Below are positions 1 to 5,223 of a DNA stretch of 5,223 nucleotides, piece after piece (position 1 is the stretch's first letter; each line of letters starts with the position of its first letter). The notes under the pieces were generated by a model. The model was not told where the DNA came from and did no database searches. It saw nothing but the letters and a program-made list of their open reading frames with translations. This DNA comes from Actinomycetes bacterium (lineage in GTDB: Bacteria; Actinomycetota; Acidimicrobiia; Acidimicrobiales; RAAP-2), in the NCBI GenBank assembly GCA_021795095.1, contig JAJYPU010000135.1, positions 1-5,223 on the forward strand, written 5' to 3'. The position numbers and the translations under genes were made by a program.

Positions 1-1633
1 CGTCTCCTCCGAGGACAACTGGCGCGTCCACTTCCGCGACACCATGCGCGGCGGCAAGATGCTCAACAACTACCGCATGGCCGAGCTGCACGCGAAGGAG
101 TCCCCCGACCGCGTCCGCGAGCTCGAGCAGTGGGGCGCGCTCTTTGACCGCACCAAGGACGGCCGGATCCTCCAGCGTGACTTCGGTGGCCACCGCTACG
201 CGCGTCTCGCGCACGTGGGCGACCGCACGGGCCTCGAGCTGATCCGTACGCTCCAGCAGAAGGTCGTCTCGATGGGCACCGACGTGTACATGGAGTGCAA
301 AGTCCTCCAGCTCGTGCACGACGAGTCGGGCCGGGTCGCCGGCGCGGTCGCCTACTGGCGCCCGACCGGCGAGTTCGTCACCTTTGCCGCCAAGTCGGTC
401 GTCCTCGCGAGCGGTGGCGTCGGCAAGTCCTGGAAGTTCACCTCGAACTCGTGGGAGAGCACCGGCGACGGCCACGCGATGGCGCTGTGGGCCGGGGCTG
501 AGCTCATCGACATGGAGTGCATCCAGTTCCACCCGACCGGTATGGTCTGGCCCCTCAGTGTCCGCGGCCTGCTCGTGACCGAGGGCGTGCGCGGCGACGG
601 TGGCGTGCTGCGCAACTCCGAGGGTGATCGCTTCATGTTCAACTACGTGGCCGACATGTTCCGTGCCGAGACCGCCGAGACCGAGGAGGAGGGCGACCGC
701 TGGTACGAAGACCACAACGCCGGTCGTCGTCCCCCCGAGCTCCTGCCGCGTGACGAGGTCGCCCGCGCGATCAACACCGAGGTCAAAGCCGGTCGCGGGA
801 GTCCCCACGGCGGCGTCTACCTCGACATCGGCACGCGACGCAGCGCTGAGTACATCCGTCGGCGCCTGCCGTCGATGTACCACCAGTTCATGGAGCTCGC
901 CGGTGTCGACATCACCCGCGAGGCCATGGAGATTGGCCCGACCTGCCACTACATCATGGGTGGCGTCAAGGTCGACGCGGACACCGCAGCGACCAAGGTC
1001 GCCGGCCTTTACGCCGCCGGCGAGGTCGCCGGTGGCATGCACGGGGCGAACCGGCTCGGTGGCAACTCACTGTCGGACCTCGTGGTCTTCGGTCGTCGCG
1101 CAGGTATGGCGGCCTCAGACTACGTCGAGGGCGGCTCGGGTCCGAGCGGCTTCGACTGGGGCGAGGTCGAATCGGCCGTTTCACGCGCGCTCGCGCCCTT
1201 CGAGAACGAGAACGGCGAGAACCCCTACGACATCCAACGCGACCTCCAAGAGATGATGCAGGCCAACGTCGGCATCATCCGCACCGGCGACGAGATCGAG
1301 TTCGCCATCAACGAGCTCGAGACCTTCACCGAACGGGTGAAGAACATCTCGGTCAAGGGTGGTCGGGCCTACAACCCGGGCTGGAACCTCGCCACCGACC
1401 TGCCGAGCATGCTCACCGTCTCCAAGTGCACGTCGCGCGGCGCGCGCGATCGCAAGGAGTCGCGCGGTGGGCACACCCGTGAGGACTTCCCCAAGGCCAG
1501 CGCCGAGTACGGCACCTTCAACCTGGCGCACACCATCGCGGGCGGAGCCTGGGATGGCGAGATCACAACCGAGCGCTCGCCGCTCCTGACCATGCCCGAA
1601 GAATTGAAAGCGCTGCTCGAGGAGGGGAAGTAA
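1..1633 (+). CDS. sdhA: Succinate dehydrogenase flavoprotein subunit, Sdh1-like (5' partial)
   Basis: This is the catalytic FAD subunit of complex II, which oxidises succinate to fumarate on the cytoplasmic side of the membrane. The reading frame is open from base 2, so the gene starts upstream; 543 residues are visible. The N-terminal Rossmann motif and the His that binds FAD covalently are missing, probably about 70-80 residues. Active-site motifs of the family are all present: HPTG (His codon 530-532), TEGVRGDGG (Arg codon 590-592), HYIMGG (His codon 947-949) and NRLGGNSL (Arg codon 1052-1054). These match E. coli SdhA His242, Arg286, His354 and Arg399 by motif. The C-terminal domain carries the typical RKESRGGHTREDFP segment (about 1453-1494). 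The wording around DNW...TMRGGK and RLAHVGDRTGLELIRTLQQK resembles mycobacterial Rv0248c more than E. coli SdhA (from memory). Fumarate reductase or a bidirectional enzyme is the main alternative. The in-frame ATG at 44 is internal, since coding similarity continues upstream of it. Confidence 0.95.
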   Translation, partial: VSSEDNWRVHFRDTMRGGKMLNNYRMAELHAKESPDRVRELEQWGALFDRTKDGRILQRDFGGHRYARLAHVGDRTGLELIRTLQQKVVSMGTDVYMECKVLQLVHDESGRVAGAVAYWRPTGEFVTFAAKSVVLASGGVGKSWKFTSNSWESTGDGHAMALWAGAELIDMECIQFHPTGMVWPLSVRGLLVTEGVRGDGGVLRNSEGDRFMFNYVADMFRAETAETEEEGDRWYEDHNAGRRPPELLPRDEVARAINTEVKAGRGSPHGGVYLDIGTRRSAEYIRRRLPSMYHQFMELAGVDITREAMEIGPTCHYIMGGVKVDADTAATKVAGLYAAGEVAGGMHGANRLGGNSLSDLVVFGRRAGMAASDYVEGGSGPSGFDWGEVESAVSRALAPFENENGENPYDIQRDLQEMMQANVGIIRTGDEIEFAINELETFTERVKNISVKGGRAYNPGWNLATDLPSMLTVSKCTSRGARDRKESRGGHTREDFPKASAEYGTFNLAHTIAGGAWDGEITTERSPLLTMPEELKALLEEGK

Positions 1634-1635
1634 TG
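1620..1635 (+). promoter_or_regulatory. Ribosome binding site and overlapping start of sdhB
   Basis: A perfect AGGAGG at 1620-1625 lies seven bases before the ATG at 1633-1635. The sdhA stop TAA (1631-1633) shares one base with this ATG, giving TAATG. This fixes the sdhB start and indicates coupled translation of the two subunits, which are needed in equal amounts. Confidence 0.85.
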
Positions 1636-2412
1636 GCTGAGGTAACGATGCGAGTCTGGCGCGGTGACGCCAGCGGTGGGAACTTCGAGGACTACACGGT
1701 CGCCCAGAACGAGGGTGAAGTGGTCCTCGACGTGATCCACCGCATCCAGGCGACCGAGGCCCCCGACCTGGCGTGCCGGTGGAACTGCAAGGCCGGCAAG
1801 TGCGGCAGCTGCGCCGCAGAGATCAACGGCAAGCCCCGCCTGATGTGCATGACCCGCATGGACGACCTGCCCGAGGGGACGGTGACGGTCACGCCGATGA
1901 AGACGTTCCCAATCATCCGTGACCTGGTGACTGACGTCTCGTTCAACTTCGCGATGGCCGAGCGGGTCCCCGCGCTGTTGCCACCCCCGATGCCCGAGGA
2001 CGGCTACCGCATGTTCCAAGAGGACGTCGAGCGCGGCCAGGAGTTCCGCAAGTGCATCGAGTGCTTCATGTGCCAGGACGTCTGCCACGTGATCCGCGAC
2101 CACGAGGAGAACAAGCAGTACTACGCCGGACCGCGGTTCTTCATCCGCTACGCCGAGCTCGAGATGCACCCGCTCGACCAGAACGACCGTCGTGAGTACG
2201 TGCGTGAGGAGATGGGGCTCGGCTACTGCAACATCACCAAGTGCTGCACCGAGGTCTGCCCCGAGCACATCAAGATCACCGACAACGCGATCATCCCGTT
2301 GAAGGAACGCGTCGTGGACGCGCACTACGACCCGGTCGCGTGGCTCGGGCGAAAGATCGGCCGACGCACGAAGCGCACGGCGACCGAGGCGGGCGTCCAG
2401 CCCGCTCCGTAA
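1633..2412 (+). CDS. sdhB: Succinate dehydrogenase iron-sulfur subunit, Sdh1-like
   Basis: This subunit passes electrons from the SdhA flavin through three iron-sulfur clusters towards quinone. It has 259 residues, a normal length. An N-terminal ferredoxin-like domain (about 1-105) carries the [2Fe-2S] ligands Cys52, Cys57, Cys60 and Cys72, in the context NCKAGKCGSC...LMC. The C-terminal domain has CIECFMCQDVC (Cys141, 144, 147, 151) and CNITKCCTEVCP (Cys199, 204, 205, 209). By spacing with E. coli SdhB, Cys141/144/147/209 should bind [4Fe-4S] and Cys151/199/205 [3Fe-4S]. The residue after Cys151 is His, where E. coli has Pro. RWNCKAGKCGSC and DHEENK resemble mycobacterial Rv0247c (recalled). 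A basic, low-complexity tail (about 239-259) ends the protein. It overlaps sdhA by one base, and the next gene starts two bases after its stop. No anchor subunit gene follows. Confidence 0.96.
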   Translation: MAEVTMRVWRGDASGGNFEDYTVAQNEGEVVLDVIHRIQATEAPDLACRWNCKAGKCGSCAAEINGKPRLMCMTRMDDLPEGTVTVTPMKTFPIIRDLVTDVSFNFAMAERVPALLPPPMPEDGYRMFQEDVERGQEFRKCIECFMCQDVCHVIRDHEENKQYYAGPRFFIRYAELEMHPLDQNDRREYVREEMGLGYCNITKCCTEVCPEHIKITDNAIIPLKERVVDAHYDPVAWLGRKIGRRTKRTATEAGVQPAP

Positions 2413-2414
2413 TC

Positions 2415-2777
2415 GTGGTCGAGTTCGCCGGCGACGAGTGGTTCGCGACCCTGAACGAGTCGCTCGTCGCCGCAGGACCCGTCCCGATGATCGAGTCGCT
2501 GCGGCGGATCGTCATCCACCTGATCGACGCGCCCAACCGAGCGCCACACGCCTTCACGCTCACGCTCGAGCCCTCGGGCGCGAGCGTAACCGCTGGTGAC
2601 CACCTCGCTGCCGACGCCGTCATGCGCATCGACTTCGCTGACGCCGCACGGCTCTACCGCGGCGACCTCGACAGCGCCACGGCGCTTCGCGAGGGTCGCA
2701 TCAAGGTCCGCGGCGACGTCAGCGTCGTCGTCGCGCTGCTCGACTGGCTGCTCCACGCCCGAGGACCGGCCGCGTGA
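2415..2777 (+). CDS. Small SCP2-like (sterol carrier protein 2 fold) protein
   Basis: The gene encodes a predicted soluble 120-residue cytoplasmic protein with no signal peptide or membrane segment. The second half has the usual SCP2 pattern: beta-strand-like segments with a polar turn (FTLTLEPSGASVTAG, about 47-61), ADAVMRIDFADAARLYRG (about 66-83), then REGRIKVRGDVSVVVALLDWL (about 92-112), with the DFADAARLYRGDLD and GRIKVRGD signatures. SCP2 domains bind lipids, fatty acyl chains or sterols in a hydrophobic tunnel; the bacterial roles are mostly unknown. I chose GTG 2415 because MVEFAGDEWFATLNESL looks like the N-terminus of actinobacterial stand-alone SCP2 proteins. The next in-frame ATG (2487) would remove it, and longer versions lie inside sdhB. 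The start is two bases after the sdhB stop with no well-placed Shine-Dalgarno, so translation probably depends on ribosomes finishing sdhB. Ligand and function cannot be read from the sequence. Confidence 0.85.
   Translation: MVEFAGDEWFATLNESLVAAGPVPMIESLRRIVIHLIDAPNRAPHAFTLTLEPSGASVTAGDHLAADAVMRIDFADAARLYRGDLDSATALREGRIKVRGDVSVVVALLDWLLHARGPAA
2761..2777 (+). promoter_or_regulatory. Ribosome binding site and GTGA overlap before the phosphorylase gene
   Basis: GAGGA at 2761-2765 lies eight bases before the GTG at 2774-2776. That GTG overlaps the stop TGA (2775-2777) of the SCP2-like gene as GTGA. This arrangement supports the non-ATG start and translational coupling. Confidence 0.65.
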
Positions 2778-3541
2778 GCGACCTGCCGCTATTCGAAGAC
2801 GACCTCGCCGAGCCTGGCGTGCTCGAGGCTTCGATGCTGCACCGCCGACCGCGGGTCCACCCCGCCGTCGTGCTCTGCTTCTTCAACGACCTGCTTAACC
2901 GGCTCGCCGACGAGGGGGTACTCACCCCGCTCTACACACTGCGCAGCGAGATCGGCACCAACCCCGTCTACGAGCTCAACACCCCGAGCGGTCCGGTCGC
3001 GGTCGTGCACCCCGGGATGGGCGGTCCCCTCGCCGCGGCCGTCGTCGAGGAGCTCGCGGCGCTCGGGATGACCTCGGTGGTTGCCTGTGGCGGTGCCGGC
3101 GCCCTCGTCGACGACCTCGATCGCGGTGCGATCATGGTCGTCGACTCGGCCCTGCGTGACGAGGGCACGAGCTTCCACTACGCACCGCCATCGCGGGTCA
3201 TCGAGGCCGACCCGGACGGCGTCGCGGCGCTCGTCGGCGTGCTCAACGCCCGGCGGGTCGCCCACCGCGTGGGCCGCACCTGGACGACCGACGCGATCTT
3301 TCGCGAGGCGCGCAGTCGCGTCGAACGTCGCGTCGCCGAAGGCTGTTCGATGGTCGACATGGAGTCGGCCGCCTTTATCGCCGTCGCGCGCTACCGCCAC
3401 GTGCGCTTCGCCCAACTGCTCTACGCCGGGGACTCACTCGTGGGCGAGTGGGACCACCGGTCGTGGCTACGTGCCGGCGAGGTTCGCGAGCAGCTCTTCT
3501 ATCTCGCCGCCGAGGGCGCTCGCCGCCTCCTCGAGACCTGA
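2774..3541 (+). CDS. Nucleoside phosphorylase family protein (PNP/UDP superfamily, uridine-phosphorylase-like)
   Basis: This predicted 255-residue cytosolic enzyme would split a nucleoside with phosphate into a base and ribose-1-phosphate. Its length matches hexameric PNP/uridine phosphorylases (E. coli Udp is about 253). Visible motifs in order are HPGMGGPLAAA (79-89), the glycine-rich CGGAGAL (105-111), RDEGTSFHYAPPS (128-140), RTWTTDAIFRE (168-178), VDMESAAF (194-201, with the Met-Glu pair that contacts ribose in the family) and LLYAGDSLVGEWDHRSW (215-231). RDEGTSxHY, TWTTDA and the late YxGD...EWD-RxW segment recall a poorly characterised uridine-phosphorylase-like subgroup rather than classical DeoD or Udp. 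Asp220 sits roughly where purine phosphorylases have a catalytic Asp, so base preference is open. The GTG start is supported by GAGGA eight bases upstream and by the N-terminal LPLFEDD...CFFNDLLNRL segment. No clear terminator follows. Family assignment is firm; substrate is not. Confidence 0.9.
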   Translation: MSDLPLFEDDLAEPGVLEASMLHRRPRVHPAVVLCFFNDLLNRLADEGVLTPLYTLRSEIGTNPVYELNTPSGPVAVVHPGMGGPLAAAVVEELAALGMTSVVACGGAGALVDDLDRGAIMVVDSALRDEGTSFHYAPPSRVIEADPDGVAALVGVLNARRVAHRVGRTWTTDAIFREARSRVERRVAEGCSMVDMESAAFIAVARYRHVRFAQLLYAGDSLVGEWDHRSWLRAGEVREQLFYLAAEGARRLLET

Positions 3542-3587
3542 GCCTCGCCTCCGCGTACAACGAAATCTCACCACCTCGATACCGAGA

Positions 3588-3637
3588 CCACCCACGGCGA
3601 CGATTCACGCAAAGACGCCACCCACGTGACGATTCGC
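3588..3637 (+). repeat. Imperfect direct repeat upstream of the oxidase promoter
   Basis: CCACCCACG at 3588-3596 recurs at 3618-3626. Each copy is followed, after two bases or one, by GACGATTC (3599-3606 and 3628-3635). The repeat period is 29-30 bases, close to three helical turns. The second copy contains the palindrome CACGTG (3623-3628) and reaches into the expected -35 area. It could be a two-site operator for a regulator, or an old local duplication. Confidence 0.5.
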
Positions 3638-3648
3638 TACCGATAGCG
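3635..3648 (+). promoter_or_regulatory. Small inverted repeat overlapping the predicted -10 box
   Basis: CGCTA (3635-3639) and TAGCG (3644-3648) are perfect inverted arms around the four-base centre CCGA. The right arm is most of the predicted -10 hexamer TAGCGT. A protein bound here would block RNA polymerase, so a repressor site is possible. An arm of five bases can also arise by chance in GC-rich DNA. Confidence 0.3.
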
Positions 3649-3655
3649 TCGGACC

Positions 3656-5223
3656 ATGGACCCGTCCACTCCGATCGATCGACGAACGATGCTGCGTCGC
3701 GGGCTCCAGGTGGGTGGCGTCGTGGCCGGGGCGGCCCTTATCGCCGTGGCGCTCGAGGACAACCGCCACCACACCGTCTCGTCGTCGACCACGACCTCGA
3801 CGTCCACGACGTCGACCACGCTCGGACCGGCCACGACGTCGGATTGGACCGCGCTCGCGGCGTCACTGACCGGTTCGCTGATCCTTCCTTCGGACAGCGC
3901 CTACCCCGCCGACACTCTGCTCTACAACGAGAAGTTCGTGGGTCTGCACCCCCAGGCGATCGCCTACTGCGCGAGCGCCGACGACGTCGCGCGCTGCGTC
4001 GACTTCACGACCGCGCACGACATCGCACTCGCCGCCCGATCGGGTGGCCACAGTTACGGTGGCTACTCGAGCTGTCCGGGGCTCGTCATCGACGTGAGCC
4101 GGCTCTCGTCGATCGTGGTCGATGAGCGGACGAACACCGCCACCGTGGGGGCCGGCGCGAAGCTCATCGACGTCTACAACGCCGTCGCGAGCCACGGCCT
4201 GCTCCTACCGAGCGGCTCGTGCCCGACCGTCGGGATCGCGGGGATCACGCTCGGCGGGGGTATCGGTGTCCTCGGCCGCAAGTACGGGCTCACCTCGGAC
4301 AACCTCCAATCGCTCCGTCTCGTGACCAGTGACGCGAGCGCGGTGACGGCGAGCGACGTGGACCACGCCGACCTGCTGTGGGCCTCACGGGGCGGGGGCG
4401 GGGGCAACTACGGCGTCGCGACGTCCTTCTCATTCACCCTGCACCCGGTCCCCGAGCTCACGCTGTTCACGCTGCAGTACCCGTGGCCGGCCGCGGCCGC
4501 CATGCTCGAGGCGTGGCAGCACTGGACCGCCACGGCGCCCGACGAGCTCTGGTCGAACTGCCAGCTCCTCACCCAGGGCTCCTACGGCTTCCTCGCCCAG
4601 ACCAGTGGCGTGTTCTGCGGGTCCCCCTCCGCACTCTCGGGGCTGATCACGGTATTCGAGCGCGCCATCGGTTCGGCCCCGTCCTACCGGTTCGTCGGCT
4701 CGCGGGCGTACATCGACGCGATGGCCATCGAGGCCGGCTGCGCGGGGCTCACCATCGCCGCCTGTCATCTCGCCACCGAGAGCCCCGGCGGCACGCTGTC
4801 ACGCTCGGCCTACTCGGCCAAGTCGAGCTACGTCGACCAGCCCATGGCCGGCGCACAGGTCGCCGCCATCGTCGCCGCGGTCGAACACCTCCACGCGAGC
4901 GCACCGACCGTCGGCGGTGGCCTGGCCTTCGACGCCTACGGGGGCGCGATCAATCGCGTGGCACCCGAAGCGACCGCCTTCGTGCATCGCGACAAGCTGG
5001 CTTGTATCCAGGCGACGTACTCGTGGTCGAGCGCCACACCAGCGAGCGAGATTGACGCGGGCGCGCAGTGGCTGACCTGGCTCGGCGTGAACGTCTTTGA
5101 CCCGCGCACCGGCGCCTACCAGAACTACATCGACCCCACGCTCGCCAACTGGGCGAACGCGTACTACGGCACCAACCTTGGGCGTCTGGAGGCCGTGAAG
5201 AAGACCTATGACCCCGAGATCGG
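3656..5223 (+). CDS. Tat-exported FAD-linked oxidase, BBE/PCMH family, bicovalent flavin (3' partial)
   Basis: This is an FAD-dependent oxidase of the berberine bridge enzyme-like family, which oxidises sugars, alcohols or secondary metabolites and usually reduces O2 to H2O2. The visible 522 residues begin with a twin-arginine signal (RRTML, Arg9-Arg10), a hydrophobic stretch (about 17-33) and a possible cleavage site after AVA (30-32). A Ser/Thr-rich linker (42-62) follows. The FAD-binding PCMH domain runs from about 95 to 265. It contains RSGGHSYGG with His132, and GSCPTVGIAG with Cys189, the residues expected to bind FAD through both 8-alpha and C6 positions. LGGGIGVLGRKYGLTSDN and LLWASRGGGGGNYGV follow. 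The substrate-binding domain leads to the BBE motif YQNYIDP...WANAYYG (488-505) and the start of KKTYDP (514-520). The frame is open to the edge, so probably only a few tens of residues are missing at most. ATG 3656 keeps the best Tat motif; ATG 3689 is an alternative. Its substrate is unknown. Confidence 0.93.
   Translation, partial: MDPSTPIDRRTMLRRGLQVGGVVAGAALIAVALEDNRHHTVSSSTTTSTSTTSTTLGPATTSDWTALAASLTGSLILPSDSAYPADTLLYNEKFVGLHPQAIAYCASADDVARCVDFTTAHDIALAARSGGHSYGGYSSCPGLVIDVSRLSSIVVDERTNTATVGAGAKLIDVYNAVASHGLLLPSGSCPTVGIAGITLGGGIGVLGRKYGLTSDNLQSLRLVTSDASAVTASDVDHADLLWASRGGGGGNYGVATSFSFTLHPVPELTLFTLQYPWPAAAAMLEAWQHWTATAPDELWSNCQLLTQGSYGFLAQTSGVFCGSPSALSGLITVFERAIGSAPSYRFVGSRAYIDAMAIEAGCAGLTIAACHLATESPGGTLSRSAYSAKSSYVDQPMAGAQVAAIVAAVEHLHASAPTVGGGLAFDAYGGAINRVAPEATAFVHRDKLACIQATYSWSSATPASEIDAGAQWLTWLGVNVFDPRTGAYQNYIDPTLANWANAYYGTNLGRLEAVKKTYDPEI
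3779..3841 (+). repeat. Low-complexity Ser/Thr-codon tract (linker of the exported oxidase)
   Basis: The bases are almost entirely TCG, ACG, ACC and TCC codons and encode residues 42-62, nearly all Ser or Thr (SSSTTTSTSTTSTT, then GPATTS after one Leu). It sits between the Tat signal and the flavin domain. It probably acts as a flexible or glycosylated spacer outside the membrane. The tract is prone to length change by slippage between related strains (inference). Confidence 0.7.

Larger units (their letters stand above)
3542..3655 (+). promoter_or_regulatory. Intergenic promoter region of the exported oxidase gene
   Basis: This is the only real gap in the window. TAGCGT at 3644-3649 fits the actinobacterial -10 consensus TANNNT and ends six bases before the ATG at 3656. 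That spacing places the transcription start at or next to the A of the ATG, so a leaderless mRNA is predicted. No Shine-Dalgarno precedes the ATG, which agrees. A good -35 box at 16-19 bases is not evident; GTGACG at 3626-3631 is too close. No intrinsic terminator (stable hairpin plus T-run) for the upstream operon is visible, so some read-through is possible. Confidence 0.55.

Noticed and set aside
1369..2325. Long minus-strand open frame (318 codons) antisense to the end of sdhA and most of sdhB
   Set aside because: It lies opposite two well-supported genes, is rich in Val, Asp, His and Arg with no recognisable motif, and is the kind of shadow frame expected in GC-rich coding DNA.
2241..2414. 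N-terminal extension of the SCP2-like gene back into sdhB
   Set aside because: The extension is Arg/His-rich and is read out of frame through the SdhB [3Fe-4S]/[4Fe-4S] Cys region. The GTG at 2415 gives a normal compact SCP2 protein.
2789..3415. Minus-strand open frame (208 codons) opposite the phosphorylase gene
   Set aside because: The plus strand has clear family motifs throughout; the antisense translation is low-complexity and shows no domain.
3513..3530. Possible terminator hairpin at the end of the phosphorylase gene (GAGGGCG / CGCCTC)
   Set aside because: The stem is short and has a bulge, lies inside the coding sequence and has no T-run after it.
3588..3637. Two repeat copies considered as a CRISPR remnant
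   Set aside because: There are only two imperfect copies, with almost no spacer between them and no cas genes nearby; an operator or local duplication fits better.
3448..4125. Plus-strand open frame spanning the intergenic gap and the start of the oxidase
   Set aside because: It is Arg/Pro-rich with no motif and crosses two real coding regions in a different frame. The oxidase frame from 3656 carries the Tat and FAD motifs.
4378..5055. Plus-strand open frame inside the oxidase gene
   Set aside because: It is in another frame of a gene whose BBE-family motifs continue to the window edge; its translation is a low-complexity Arg/His-rich shadow.

Overview
The window is GC-rich and coding-dense. 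All genes are on the + strand. It suggests an actinobacterium, possibly of the Acidimicrobiia. This rests on: succinate dehydrogenase subunits that resemble the mycobacterial Sdh1 type (Rv0248c/Rv0247c, recalled from memory, not searched); a small SCP2-domain lipid-binding protein; GTG starts with 1-4 base gene overlaps; a TANNNT-type -10 box placed for a leaderless mRNA; and a Ser/Thr-rich linker after a Tat signal. The class-level assignment is inference.

Positions 1-3541 look like the distal part of one operon. It begins inside sdhA (succinate dehydrogenase flavoprotein, N-terminus cut by the window edge). sdhB (iron-sulfur subunit) overlaps it by one base (TAATG). Two bases after sdhB comes a 120-residue SCP2-like protein with a GTG start. 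A nucleoside phosphorylase-family protein then overlaps it by four bases (GTGA). No membrane-anchor subunit follows sdhB; in the mycobacterial Sdh1 locus the anchor lies upstream of the flavoprotein gene, so it is probably outside the window.

Positions 3542-3655 are a 114-base intergenic gap. It holds an imperfect direct repeat, a small perfect inverted repeat and a probable -10 element (TAGCGT) six bases before the next ATG. That predicts an independent leaderless promoter.

Positions 3656-5223 encode a Tat-exported FAD-linked oxidase of the berberine-bridge-enzyme/PCMH class. Both residues expected for bicovalent FAD attachment are present (His132, Cys189). The gene runs off the right edge within its C-terminal BBE motif, probably only a short way before its stop.

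The first two genes form the soluble catalytic module of complex II. The SCP2 and phosphorylase genes are translationally linked to it, but no shared pathway is evident. The oxidase is a separate exported redox enzyme of unknown substrate. I found no mobile element, CRISPR array, RNA gene or convincing new multi-gene system.
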